DNA of 64,000 nt from CAWDBV01 sp963800705 (GTDB taxonomy: Bacteria > Actinomycetota > Thermoleophilia > Solirubrobacterales > 70-9): the NCBI GenBank assembly GCA_963800705.1, contig CAWDBV010000002.1, positions 434,001 through 498,000 on the forward strand, read 5' to 3'. Each line of letters starts with the position of its first letter. Position 1 is the first letter of the stretch. Shown here one piece after another: positions 26,526 through 35,375 of the stretch. Below the pieces are notes generated by a model. That model was not told the origin of the DNA and did not search any database. It saw only the letters and a list, made by a program, of their open reading frames with translations. The translations under genes were made by a program, and so were the position numbers.

Positions 26526-27554
26526 ATGCCCGAGGAAACCCACGTCATCTCGCAGGAGGTGCGCTCCGGCGCGAAGCCCGACCGCAACCTGGCGCTCGAG
26601 CTCGTCCGCGTCACCGAGGCCGGCGCGCTCGCCGCCTCGCGCTGGACCGGGCGCGGCGAGAAGGAGAGGGCCGACGGGGCCGCGGTCGACGCGATGAGGC
26701 TGATGCTCGACACGGTGCCGATGGACGGCACCGTCGTGATCGGAGAGGGGGAGAAGGACGAGGCGCCGATGCTCTACAACGGCGAGCAGATCGGCGACGG
26801 CAGCCCGCCGCACGTCGACATCGCCGTGGACCCGCTCGAGGGGACAACGCTCACCGCGCGCGGGATGCCCGCGGCGCTCTCGGTGATCGCGCTCGCCGAG
26901 CGCGAGACGATGTTCGACCCAGGCCCCTGCGTCTACATGGAGAAGATGGCGACCGGCCCGCGCGCCGCCGACGTGATCAGCTTCGACGACTCCCTGGCCG
27001 AGACGATCGGCAAGATCGCCGAGCGAAAGGACGGCGATCCGGCGGACGTCACGGTCGTGATGCTCGATCGCCCCCGCCATACCGAAGCGGTCGACGAACT
27101 GCGCGAGGTTGGCGCCTCGATCCGCTTCATCAGCGACGGCGATGTCGCCGCGGCGCTGCTCGCGGTCAGCCCCAACACCGGCATCGACCTGCTCTGGGGT
27201 ATAGGCGGTACTCCGGAGGGTGTGCTCTCGGCGGCGGCGATCAAGTGCCTCGGCGGCCGGATCCTCGGCCGGCTCTGGCCGCGCGACGCCGACGAGCGCA
27301 AGGCCGCCGAGGACGCCGGATACGATCTCACCCGGGTGCTCGACACCGACGATCTGATCGGCGGCAACGACGTCTTCTTCGCCGCCACCGGGGTCACCGA
27401 TGGCGACCTGCTCGACGGCGTCCGCCTGCTCGACGACGGCCACGCCACCACCGAGTCGCTGGTGATGCGCTCGCGCTCGGGCACGGTGCGCAAGGTGCAG
27501 GCGACCCACGACCGCCCCAAGCTGCGCGAGGTCACCGGTGGCCGTTACGGCTAG
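26526..27554 (+). CDS. glpX: Class II fructose-1,6-bisphosphatase
   Basis: 342 residues. LVRVTEAGALAASRWTGRGEKERAD, GTVVIGEGEKDEAPMLYNGE, DIAVDPLEGTTLTARGMP (metal-binding DPLEGT) and LLWGIGGTPEGVLSAAAIKCLGG are diagnostic of GlpX. It carries out the gluconeogenic hydrolysis of fructose-1,6-bisphosphate. ATG 26526 lies 8 nt after TAGCCT, suggesting a leaderless transcript. Its last 17 nt overlap the next gene. Confidence 0.94.
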   Translation: MPEETHVISQEVRSGAKPDRNLALELVRVTEAGALAASRWTGRGEKERADGAAVDAMRLMLDTVPMDGTVVIGEGEKDEAPMLYNGEQIGDGSPPHVDIAVDPLEGTTLTARGMPAALSVIALAERETMFDPGPCVYMEKMATGPRAADVISFDDSLAETIGKIAERKDGDPADVTVVMLDRPRHTEAVDELREVGASIRFISDGDVAAALLAVSPNTGIDLLWGIGGTPEGVLSAAAIKCLGGRILGRLWPRDADERKAAEDAGYDLTRVLDTDDLIGGNDVFFAATGVTDGDLLDGVRLLDDGHATTESLVMRSRSGTVRKVQATHDRPKLREVTGGRYG

Positions 27555-28455
27555 CAGCGGCATACTGGTTGCGGGGGCGACCGGCTACCTCGGCGGGGAG
27601 CTGACCCGGCGCCTCACCGCAGAGGGATCGCCGCCGCGCGCGATCGCGCGCAGTCCTGAGCGCGCCGCACCGCTCGCCGAGCTCGGCGTCGAGGTGGTTC
27701 GCGGCGACGTGCTCGAGCCAAACACGCTCGAGCCCGCACTTGACGGGATCGAGACCGCCTACTACCTCGTCCATTCGATGGGGCGCGGCTCCGACGGCGA
27801 CTTCGCCGAGCGCGATCGGGAGGCGGCCGCCAATTTCGCTGCCGCCGCGAAGGCCGCCGGGGTCTCACAGATCATCTACATGGGCGGGCTGGGCGAAGGC
27901 AAGTCGAAGCATCTGCGCAGCCGGCACGAGACCGCCGAGGTGCTCGGATCGACGGGCGTCCCGGTCACCTACTTCCGCGCCGCGGCCGTGATCGGCGCCG
28001 GCAGCGAGTCGCTGCGGACGATCTACTACCTGGTCAAGCGCCTGCCGGCGATGGTCACCCCGCGCTGGACCACCACGCGCACCCAGCCGATTGCCGCCGA
28101 TGACGTGGTCGAGTACCTGAAGTCTGCTCCGGCGACGCCGGGAGCGATCGGCCGCGAGATCGAGATCGGCGGGCCGGAGGTGACGACCTACGGCGGGTTG
28201 ATGGACGCGATGGCGGAGGCGATCGAGACCTACCGCCGCCCGCAGGTCCCGGTGCCGCTGCTCACCCCGTGGCTCTCCTCGCAGTGGATCGGGCTGATCA
28301 CCCCGGTCGACGCCGGGGTCGCGAAGCCGCTGATCGAGGGGCTCAGCACCGAGACGATCGTCGCCGATCCCTCCGGCATGCAGCTGTTCGACGTCGAGGC
28401 GACGCCGATCGACGCAGCTCTTCGCGATGCGGTCAGGGAGCTGGAAGCGGGCTAG
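27538..28455 (+). CDS. Atypical SDR / NmrA-like NAD(P)H-binding protein
   Basis: 305 residues from GTG 27538. GATGYLGGELTRRLTAEG at residues 13-30 is the dinucleotide loop; ARSPERAAPLAELGVEVVRGDVLEP follows, then YYLVHSMG, VSQIIYMGGLGEG and FRAAAVIGAGSESL. This is the YbjT/NmrA group of atypical SDRs, which lack the Tyr-x3-Lys pair and often act on quinones or as redox sensors. No C-terminal DUF2867 is attached. The 17-nt overlap with glpX implies coupling. Confidence 0.82.
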   Translation: MAVTASSGILVAGATGYLGGELTRRLTAEGSPPRAIARSPERAAPLAELGVEVVRGDVLEPNTLEPALDGIETAYYLVHSMGRGSDGDFAERDREAAANFAAAAKAAGVSQIIYMGGLGEGKSKHLRSRHETAEVLGSTGVPVTYFRAAAVIGAGSESLRTIYYLVKRLPAMVTPRWTTTRTQPIAADDVVEYLKSAPATPGAIGREIEIGGPEVTTYGGLMDAMAEAIETYRRPQVPVPLLTPWLSSQWIGLITPVDAGVAKPLIEGLSTETIVADPSGMQLFDVEATPIDAALRDAVRELEAG

Positions 28456-28943
28456 CCGCCGAGCCGCTCGAGTGAGCGCAGGTAGCCGCGCATGATCCGC
28501 ACGTGCAGGCGCATCTGGGTCTGGGAGTAGAGCCAGGTGCCGAAGCGCGCGAAGGCGCCGGAGCCGCGCAGGAAGGGGTAGAAGTTCGCGACCTCGGCCC
28601 GCACCTTGAGCCGTTCGCCCCGCCGGTCGGCCTCGATCCGGAGATGCCCCTGTCCCCGGCCCTGCGCCGAGACGAGCAGTCCTCGCTCGATCGGCCAGGT
28701 GACGCGGCCGAACTCGTCGCCGCGCTCGTAGACGGGGGCTCGAAACCTGAGCAGGACCAGCCGCCGCGACCCGGCGACAACCGAGCGCGAGTCGTCTCCG
28801 TAGGCGACCCGGAACAACCCGAACGAGCGCCGCCGCAGGTAGTCCCAATAGCCGCGAGCGAGCTGCTCGACCATCTCCGGGCGCCAGATCCGCTCGAGCA
28901 GCTCGGGTTGCATCCGCAGCTCCGCTTCCTGGACCGAGCTCAC
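28452..28943 (-). CDS. Conserved protein of unknown function
   Basis: 163 residues if started at GTG 28943 (SSVQEAELRMQPELLERIWRPEMVEQL). The frame is open to 29057, but that part overlaps the Lys-rich end of the next minus-strand gene. It reads as an alpha/beta protein: GRVTWPIERGLLVSAQGRGQGHLRIE and VANFYPFLRG..WLYSQTQMRLHV could be the strands and final helix of a small ligand-binding fold. It overlaps the end of the convergent SDR gene by 4 nt. I do not recognise the family. Confidence 0.55.
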   Translation of the reverse strand: MSSVQEAELRMQPELLERIWRPEMVEQLARGYWDYLRRRSFGLFRVAYGDDSRSVVAGSRRLVLLRFRAPVYERGDEFGRVTWPIERGLLVSAQGRGQGHLRIEADRRGERLKVRAEVANFYPFLRGSGAFARFGTWLYSQTQMRLHVRIMRGYLRSLERLGG

Positions 28944-29014
28944 GGGCCCCGACCCTCTGACCGGAGAGCTCTCGGGGTCGTGGAGGAGCTCGACCTCGAC
29001 CGCGCCCGAACGGG

Positions 29015-29898
29015 CTACTTCTTCTTGCGCTTTTTCTTCTTGCAGCTCTTCTTCCATTTCTTCGCTGTGTTCGCGATCCTGCCGCGCTCGCGCTTCTTCG
29101 TTTTCTTGCAGGTGGCCGCGGCGACGGTCATCAGCGGCGCGGTTGCGGCTGCCGCGAACGCCGGCTCGACGCAGTCGGGCAACGCGATCGCGTCGAGCGC
29201 GGGGCTTCCGGCGAGCAGGCCGCGGGTCTGGCTGAAGCCGCCGTTGGAGTCGAGTGGCCCCAGCAGTGGATCGGTGTTGATCTTGCTCGGCGACGCGCCG
29301 CCAGTATTGAAGCCGCAGGTGTCGGCGCTTTCGAGGTCGTAGTAGGAGGTGTAGGTGCCGCCCTCGCAGTTGCTGGGCGAACCGGCGCTCGTATTGGCGA
29401 AGAGGATCGATTCGCCGACATAGATCGCCCCGGCTGTGCCGTGGTAGACCCCGCCGCCGCCGGCACTGGCGGTGTTGTTGGCGATCGGCGCGGCGCGAAT
29501 CGTCGGGGTGAGCACTGTCAGCATCCGCATCGCCCCGCCCTGGCCGACGGCGCTGTTGGCGGTCAGCGTGCTCCTGACGATGTCGGGATCGGCGCTGTCG
29601 TAGATCTCCATCACGCCCCCGTCGTCGCCGGCCGAGTTGGCGCTGAACAGCATCGCGAAGACGTCCAACTTCCCTGCGAGAAGAGGATCGCGCCGCCGTC
29701 TCCCGCGGTCTTGCCGTCGACGAGGTCGATTCCCTGGACGCTGAACACGCCGAGCGAGACGTCCTCGCAGCCGCCGAAGTCCGAGTCCTGGTTCACCGAC
29801 TGGACCGCATCGCGCACCGAGCAGGCGCTGGCCATGCCGCCGCCGTACTCGTCGCTTGGCGTGTCGACGACGATCAGAACCCCGAGGCGCTTCCCCAT
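29015..29898 (-). pseudogene. Truncated, frameshifted CSLREA-type protein gene
   Basis: ATG 29898 is preceded by AAAGGAGG at good spacing. The product begins MGKRLGVLIVVDTPSDEYGGG with no signal peptide, and CSVRDAVQSV is a degenerate CSLREA motif only 25 residues in. Near 29670 the frame changes, giving LDVFAMLFSANSAGDDGGVME and a short beta-helix, an anchor-Q remnant (FSQTRGLLAGSPALDA) and a Lys-rich end with two Cys. The DQRG..RP signature is missing. It is far shorter than the roughly 560-residue paralogs, so a decaying copy is the best reading. Confidence 0.6.
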
Positions 29899-29942
29899 TT
29901 GGCCCTCCTTTCCGACGCTTGCCTGCCCGCCAAGCCTACCCG

Positions 29943-30863
29943 CTACTCGTCGGTGCGCGCCAATTCGCGCGTCGCCTCGCTCGAGAGCGCGCCCGACTCC
30001 CCGACCGGCAGCACGTGGGTGTCGTCGAGCCGCACCCGGCCGGTGTCGCGGGCCTCGTGGCGGAGCGCGTTGATCACCGCGCCGGCGAGCAGCGCCAGGC
30101 TGAGCGCGTAGAACCAGATCAGCGCGATGAGGATGAAGCCCACCGTCCCTCCGACGTTGAGGCTCGAGACGTTGGAGAGGTAGAAGGGAAAGCCCCAGTT
30201 GGCGATGCCGGCCGCCAGGGTGACGAACAGCGCCCCCGGCCAGACTGCGTGCCAGGGCATCCGGTCCTTGGGTGTCGCCCAGTAGATGACGCAGGCGATC
30301 GCGAAGCTGAGCCCGAGCGCTCCGGCGATCAGGATCAGGTTGTCGAAGACACCGATGTCGTCGAGCCCGAAGGGCAGGTTCTCGGCGGTCGAGAGCGCCG
30401 CGCCCTCGGCCACGGGGATGACGACGCTCGCGGCCAGGAACAGCGCCGTGACCAGCAGCATCACGAGCGCGAAGCGCTTCTGCTCGAGCCAGCCGCGGCT
30501 CTCGACGTGGTAGATGCGCCCGAACGCGGTGTCCATCGCCCCCCAGAACGAGGCCCCGATCCAGAGCCCGCCGACCACCGCCGCGATCCCGATCGTCGTA
30601 GAGCTGTCGCGGACCCTGTCGAGCGCATCCTTGAGCGTCTCCTGCTCGGCGTTCGGGAACAGCCGCTGAAGGTCGAGGAGGATGCTCGACTCGACCGACT
30701 CGCTCGACTGCAGCACCTGGCCGACCACGAACAGCACCAGGAGCACGAACGGGAAGATCGAGAGCATCAGGTTGTAGGCGACCATCCCCGCCATCCCGGT
30801 GACGTTCTCCTTGTAGGCGCGGTTCCAGAACGCGCGCGCCCAGGGCCAGCGCCAGAACCTCAT
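29943..30863 (-). CDS. YihY/virulence factor BrkB family membrane protein
   Basis: 306 residues with about six membrane helices. Family marks are ENVTGMAGMVAYNLMLSIFPFVLLV at the N-terminus, ASFWGAMDTAFGRIYHVESRGWLEQKRFA, a central VIYWATPKDRMPW and VGFILIALIWFYALSLALLAGAVINAL. Once called ribonuclease BN; now thought to be a transporter or envelope protein. A hydrophilic C-terminal tail of about 40 residues follows. Transcribed away from sigA. Confidence 0.88.
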   Translation of the reverse strand: MRFWRWPWARAFWNRAYKENVTGMAGMVAYNLMLSIFPFVLLVLFVVGQVLQSSESVESSILLDLQRLFPNAEQETLKDALDRVRDSSTTIGIAAVVGGLWIGASFWGAMDTAFGRIYHVESRGWLEQKRFALVMLLVTALFLAASVVIPVAEGAALSTAENLPFGLDDIGVFDNLILIAGALGLSFAIACVIYWATPKDRMPWHAVWPGALFVTLAAGIANWGFPFYLSNVSSLNVGGTVGFILIALIWFYALSLALLAGAVINALRHEARDTGRVRLDDTHVLPVGESGALSSEATRELARTDE

Positions 30864-30965
30864 TCGTAACCGCCCGGCACCGAGGTGTAGTTGTGCCCGA
30901 CGCGATTACGCCCGAAATCGAGCAATTTCGAGGACGGGACGCCGTTTGCAGGCGGCGAAGGGGTC

Positions 30966-30994
30966 TTGACTTCAGAAAATATAGTGGGTACGAT
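30966..30994 (+). promoter_or_regulatory. Housekeeping promoter of sigA
   Basis: TTGACT, a 17-nt spacer and TACGAT: the best -35/-10 pair in the window. Transcription would begin near 31001, leaving a leader of about 155 nt before the sigA ATG. Confidence 0.75.
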
Positions 30995-31020
30995 TGTTAC
31001 GCACGTTTGAGGTTTCAGAG

Positions 31021-31069
31021 CCGCCACGGCGGCAAGAACTTAAGCGCGGGCCTCGGTCCGCGCCTTTTA
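31021..31069 (+). promoter_or_regulatory. Structured leader of sigA with terminator-like hairpin
   Basis: A GCCGCC/GGCGGC inverted repeat (31021-31034) is followed by GCGCGG...CCGCGC (31045-31064, extendable to 8 bp with a CUCG-type loop) and CTTTT. This lies between the promoter and the sigA start, so it could be an attenuator or mRNA-stability element. The rest of the 30864-31157 gap shows no coding signal. Confidence 0.45.
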
Positions 31070-31157
31070 GTGGCCACGCAGGGCTGACAGTAATGGTGGC
31101 CCCGGCCCGACGACGAGAAAGAAGAACCTGACCAAGACAGACACAGACAAGGAACGA

Positions 31158-32267
31158 ATGCTAGTCGCAGAGCTGCAGGAACTCGAAGAGGTAAAGACGC
31201 TGATCAACAAGGGTCAGCAGCTCGGCGTGCTCACGTATGGGGACGTCGCTTCGGCCGTGTCCGAGGTCGACCTCGACGAGTCCGACGTCGAGGACCTCTA
31301 CGGCCACCTCGAGAAGAGCGGAATCGAGCTCGTCGAAGACGTCGACCCGGCGCAGAAGTCCGCCGCCGAGGCAGTCGCCGAGCGCGACACCGGCAAGCGC
31401 GGCAAGCGCCGGCAGAAGGCCGCCCTCGACCTGAAGCCCGACATGACCACGGACAGCCTGCAGCTGTTCCTGAAGGACATCGGCAAGGTCCGCCTGCTCA
31501 CCGCACAGGAGGAGGTCGACCTGGCGAAGCGGATCGAGCGCGGCGACCTCGACGCGAAGCAGAAGATGGTCGAGTCGAACCTGCGCCTCGTCGTCTCGAT
31601 CGCCAAGAACTACCGCAACCAGGGCCTGCCCTTCCTCGACCTGATCCAGGAGGGGACGCTGGGCCTGGTCCGCGCCGCCGAGAAGTTCGACTACCGCAAG
31701 GGCTTCAAGTTCTCGACTTACGCGACCTGGTGGATCCGCCAGGCGATCGCCCGTGCGCTCGCCGACAAGGCGCGCACGATTCGCATCCCGGTCCACGTGG
31801 TCGAGAAGCTGAACAAGATCGGCCGCGCCGAGCGCAAGCTCGTCACCGAGCTCGGCCGCGAGCCGACTCCCGACGAGATCGCCGAGGTCACGGGCATCGA
31901 GCCCGACGAGGTCGACTCGATCAAGCGCTCGGCGCAGGCGCCGGTGTCGCTCGAGAAGCCGGTCGGCGACGAGGAGGAGTCCGAGTTCGGGCAGTTCATC
32001 GCCGACGAGAAGGCCGAGTCGCCGTTCGACCGCGCCGCGGACCTACTCACCAAGGAGGCGCTGCGCGAGGCGCTCGAGAACCTCTCCTACCGCGAGCGCC
32101 GCGTGCTCGAGCTCCGCTACGGGCTCGGCGGCGAGCACCCGCGCACCCTCGACGAGGTCGGCCGCACCTTCAACGTCACCCGCGAGCGCATCCGCCAGAT
32201 CGAGAACCAGAGCCTGAAGAAGCTGCAGTCGCTGGCCGAAGCACAGAAGCTGCGCGAAGTCGCCTGA
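31158..32267 (+). CDS. sigA: Primary RNA polymerase sigma factor, RpoD/SigA
   Basis: 369 residues. Region 1.1-like helices occupy residues 1-65 (LINKGQQLGVLTYGDVASAV). Region 1.2 begins near 95 (DSLQLFLKDIGKVRLLTAQEE). Region 2 has NLRLVVSIAKNY, GLPFLDLIQEGTLGL and FSTYATWWIRQAIARAL; region 3 has RIPVHVVEKLNKI; region 4 ends ELRYGLGGEHPRTL and VTRERIRQIENQSL. All are typical of group 1 sigma factors. It has its own TTGACT/TACGAT promoter and a long leader. Confidence 0.95.
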   Translation: MLVAELQELEEVKTLINKGQQLGVLTYGDVASAVSEVDLDESDVEDLYGHLEKSGIELVEDVDPAQKSAAEAVAERDTGKRGKRRQKAALDLKPDMTTDSLQLFLKDIGKVRLLTAQEEVDLAKRIERGDLDAKQKMVESNLRLVVSIAKNYRNQGLPFLDLIQEGTLGLVRAAEKFDYRKGFKFSTYATWWIRQAIARALADKARTIRIPVHVVEKLNKIGRAERKLVTELGREPTPDEIAEVTGIEPDEVDSIKRSAQAPVSLEKPVGDEEESEFGQFIADEKAESPFDRAADLLTKEALREALENLSYRERRVLELRYGLGGEHPRTLDEVGRTFNVTRERIRQIENQSLKKLQSLAEAQKLREVA

Positions 32268-32296
32268 CCCGCTGAAGAAGGCGTAGACTCAACGCC

Positions 32297-33814
32297 GTGT
32301 TAGGGAGCACGGCAAGATGGCGGTTTGGGGCCGCATTGGCGGGGCTGACAGCGGGGATGCTCGTCGCGGCTCCCGCGCAGGCGGTCGACGTCACCACCAA
32401 CGCCAACATGGGAGCGGGATCGCTGCGGCAGGCGGTGATCGACACCCCGGAGGGCGGAACGATCACGATCCAGCCTCTGCCGGGCCCGATCGTGCTCTCG
32501 GGCGGCGAGATCCTGATCGACAAGGACCTGACGATCGTCGGACAGGGAATGGCGACGACGACGGTCGACGCCAACAACACGAGCCGGATCTTCAGGATCG
32601 ACGCGGCGGCACTTCCCGAGCCGACGGTCACGATCGCCGACTTGAAGCTGACCCGCGGGAACGCGCCGGGCGGGGTGCCCCCCGCCAGCAACGGGGGCGC
32701 GATCAACGCCCTCGGCACTCTGAGCATGAGGCGGGTGGCGATCACTGACAGCAGAGGGGGTACCGGCATGGTCGGGATAGCGGGCGGGAACGGCGGCGGC
32801 GTCTACAGCGCTGGCCCGTTGAATGTCTCCGATTCGCTGATCAGCGGCAACTTTGCCGGTTCGGGCGGCCCCGGCGCCCCCGGCATGGGAGGCCCCGGGG
32901 GAAACGGCGGCGGGCTCGCGCTCGGAGCGCAGGCCGATGTCACCCGCTCGACGATCAGCGGCAACTTTGCCGGCGGCGGCGGGCCATCCGGGATCGCGGA
33001 TCCAGGCGGAGCGGGAGGGCGCGGGGGCGGCATTGATTCGCCCGCCGACGGGTTGTTCCTCGATTCCTCAACCGTGACCGCCAACGAGGCCGGTGATCCG
33101 GGCCCCGGCGGGCCGGCCCCCGCTGCCGGCGCGAACGGCGGCGGAGTATGGGGCAGCTACACGATCATCAACTCGACGATCGCCGGCAACTCGGCCGGCG
33201 ACGGCGGAGTCCTGGGCAGCGGCGGCAGCGGCGGCGGCCTATTTGGCTTCGGGTCGATTGTCAGCACCACGATCACGGGCAACATCGCCGGAAGCGGCGT
33301 AATCATCGACGGTGTGGGAGCCGGTTTGTTCGGCTCCCCGGTTGCCTCTTCGGTGCGCAACTCGATCCTCTCCGACAACGTCGGTGCCGACTGCGGGGGC
33401 ATGATCACCGACGGGCTCCACAATCTGGGACCCGACCCCTCGTGTCCGCCCGGCTTCAGCGACGCCCCGGCGGCGCTCGGGCCGCTGCAGGGCAACGGCG
33501 GATCTACCACGACGATCGCCCTGCTTCCCGGCAGCGGAGCGATTGACCTCGTACCGTCATCCGCCTGCACGGGCGCCGGCGTAGCCCCGCAGCCGCTTAC
33601 CGCCGACCAGCGCGGCCTGCCGCGCCCCTCGGGGGCGGCGTGCGACGCCGGCGCCTTCGAGGTCCAGATGCCGCCGCTTCCGCCGGGTCCCGCGGCCAGC
33701 TTGCCTGCGCCCGCCTCGACCTCGTCCGCGAAGAAGTGCCCGAAGGGCAAGAAGCTGAAGAAGAAAGGCAAGAAGCGCAAGTGCGTAAGGAAGAAAAAGA
33801 AGCGAAAGAAGTGA
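32297..33814 (+). CDS. Secreted choice-of-anchor-Q beta-helix protein with Lys/Cys tail
   Basis: 505 residues from GTG 32297, 7 nt after TAGACT. The signal peptide ends near APAQAVDV; GSLRQAVIDT is a weak CSLREA equivalent without the Cys. The beta-helix is very Gly-rich (GGPGAPGMGGPGGNGGG, GGRGGGI) and includes STISGNFAGGGG-type turns. Anchor-Q module: SILSDNVGADC, NLGPDPSC, ADQRGLPRPSGAACDAGAFE. The tail KKCPKGKKLKKKGKKRKC plus Lys/Arg closes it. Same architecture as the 7-14 kb cluster but a distinct subgroup. Confidence 0.85.
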   Translation: MLGSTARWRFGAALAGLTAGMLVAAPAQAVDVTTNANMGAGSLRQAVIDTPEGGTITIQPLPGPIVLSGGEILIDKDLTIVGQGMATTTVDANNTSRIFRIDAAALPEPTVTIADLKLTRGNAPGGVPPASNGGAINALGTLSMRRVAITDSRGGTGMVGIAGGNGGGVYSAGPLNVSDSLISGNFAGSGGPGAPGMGGPGGNGGGLALGAQADVTRSTISGNFAGGGGPSGIADPGGAGGRGGGIDSPADGLFLDSSTVTANEAGDPGPGGPAPAAGANGGGVWGSYTIINSTIAGNSAGDGGVLGSGGSGGGLFGFGSIVSTTITGNIAGSGVIIDGVGAGLFGSPVASSVRNSILSDNVGADCGGMITDGLHNLGPDPSCPPGFSDAPAALGPLQGNGGSTTTIALLPGSGAIDLVPSSACTGAGVAPQPLTADQRGLPRPSGAACDAGAFEVQMPPLPPGPAASLPAPASTSSAKKCPKGKKLKKKGKKRKCVRKKKKRKK

Positions 33815-33829
33815 AGTAGGATCTGGGAG

Positions 33830-35350
33830 ATGCGGGGGATTGCACGTTGGACAGCATTGATCGGGCTCGCGGCTGCGATCGCCTCGCTCGCCCTTGCGCC
33901 GGCGGCCTCGGCTGCCCCGGTCGAGACGGTGACCACCAATGTCGATCCCGGCGATGGCTCATGCGACGCCAGCTGCTCGCTCCGTGACGCGATCTCCGAG
34001 GTCGACATGGGCGGGCTCGTCAACTTCGCCGGCGGCGCCAATCCGTCAACCGCTTCGCTGATCGGCGTCGGCAAGAACATGACGATCGCCGGCAACGGCG
34101 TCGGCGCCACGGTCATCGACGGTCCGGCGAACGCCGGCATCTTGAACGTCGGCCCGTTCACGGTCACGATCAGGGATCTGAGGATGACCGGCGGCAACGC
34201 CACCGACGGCGTCGCGCCGGGGGCGGGCGACGGCAACCCCGGCCTGCCCGGCGGCGCGATCATCAACAACGGCACCTTGGCGATCTCGCGCGTCCTCTTC
34301 GACGCCAACCACGCCGGGAGCGGCAGCGGTCCCGGTGGAGTCGGCAACGGCGGCACCGGGGGATCCGGGGGCGCGATCGCCAACCTTCCGGGCGCGGCAC
34401 TGAGCGTCGACCAGTCGAGCTTCGTCGACAACACCGCCGGCAACGCTGGGAACGCCGTCGGATTCAGCACCGGCGGCGACGCGGGGCACGGCGGCGCGAT
34501 CTTCAGCGACGGGACCAGCCTCCGGGTCACCAACTCGAGCTTCCAGGCCAATCGCGCCGGCACCGGCGGTAACGGGTTCGCATCCGGCGAAGGCGGCTCC
34601 GGCGGCGCGATCCTCGCCACGGCGGCGGCCGACATCCTCAACTCGACCCTGAGCGGCAACCTCGCCGGCATCGGGGGAGGAGGCTTCTTTGTTGGCGGAG
34701 CCGGCGGCGACGGCGGCGGCTTCTACGCCTCCGCCGGACCGTTCAACGTCGTCAGCTCGACGATCGCAGGCAACCTGGCCGGCGGCGCCGGCTCGGGGTC
34801 CGGCCCCGGCCAACCGGGTATCGGCGGCGGGCTCGGCGGCGAGCCGGCCACGCTCTCGGTGCGCAACTCGATCCTCGCGGACAATCTCGCGCCCGCCCTG
34901 GCCCCGACCGGCGATCATTGCGAGACGAGTGCAGTCGTCGACGGCGGGGGCAACATCAGCTCCTCCGCCGATTCCCTTTGCCCGGCGAGCATCGCGGTCG
35001 CGAACCCGGTGCTAGGCGGCCTCGCTGACAACGGCGGCCCAACGCTCACCCACGCGCTCGGCGCCGGAAGCGCGGCGATCAACGCGATCACTGCCTGCAC
35101 CGACCTCCTCGGCGCGCCGCTGACCACCGATCAGCGCGGCGCCCCGCGCCCGGCCGGTTCCCCCTGCGACGCCGGAGCGTTCGAAGATCCGACGCCGGTT
35201 GCGGCCGCGGCGGCAGCGGCCCCCGCGGCGGGCGCCCCCACGTCGCAGAGCAAATGCTCGAAGCGCAAGAAGAAGGGCATGGGCAAGAGCGCCGCAGCAG
35301 CCAAGAAAAAGAAGAAGGGCTGCAAGAAGAAGAAGAAGCGCAAGAAGTAG
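33830..35350 (+). CDS. Secreted CSLREA / choice-of-anchor-Q protein with Lys/Cys tail
   Basis: 506 residues. ATG 33830 is 7 nt after TAGGAT, and GGGAG in between could also serve ribosomes. Signal peptide (ALIGLAAAIASLALAPAASA), CSLRDAISEV motif near residue 46, Gly-rich beta-helix, SILADNLAPALAPTGDHC, and TDQRGAPRPAGSPCDAGAFE. The tail is longer and Ala-interrupted, with two Cys about 25 residues apart, then lysines. A tandem partner of the 32297 gene. Confidence 0.85.
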   Translation: MRGIARWTALIGLAAAIASLALAPAASAAPVETVTTNVDPGDGSCDASCSLRDAISEVDMGGLVNFAGGANPSTASLIGVGKNMTIAGNGVGATVIDGPANAGILNVGPFTVTIRDLRMTGGNATDGVAPGAGDGNPGLPGGAIINNGTLAISRVLFDANHAGSGSGPGGVGNGGTGGSGGAIANLPGAALSVDQSSFVDNTAGNAGNAVGFSTGGDAGHGGAIFSDGTSLRVTNSSFQANRAGTGGNGFASGEGGSGGAILATAAADILNSTLSGNLAGIGGGGFFVGGAGGDGGGFYASAGPFNVVSSTIAGNLAGGAGSGSGPGQPGIGGGLGGEPATLSVRNSILADNLAPALAPTGDHCETSAVVDGGGNISSSADSLCPASIAVANPVLGGLADNGGPTLTHALGAGSAAINAITACTDLLGAPLTTDQRGAPRPAGSPCDAGAFEDPTPVAAAAAAAPAAGAPTSQSKCSKRKKKGMGKSAAAAKKKKKGCKKKKKRKK

Positions 35351-35375
35351 GCGCGGTTCGCATAGCCTGCGGTCC

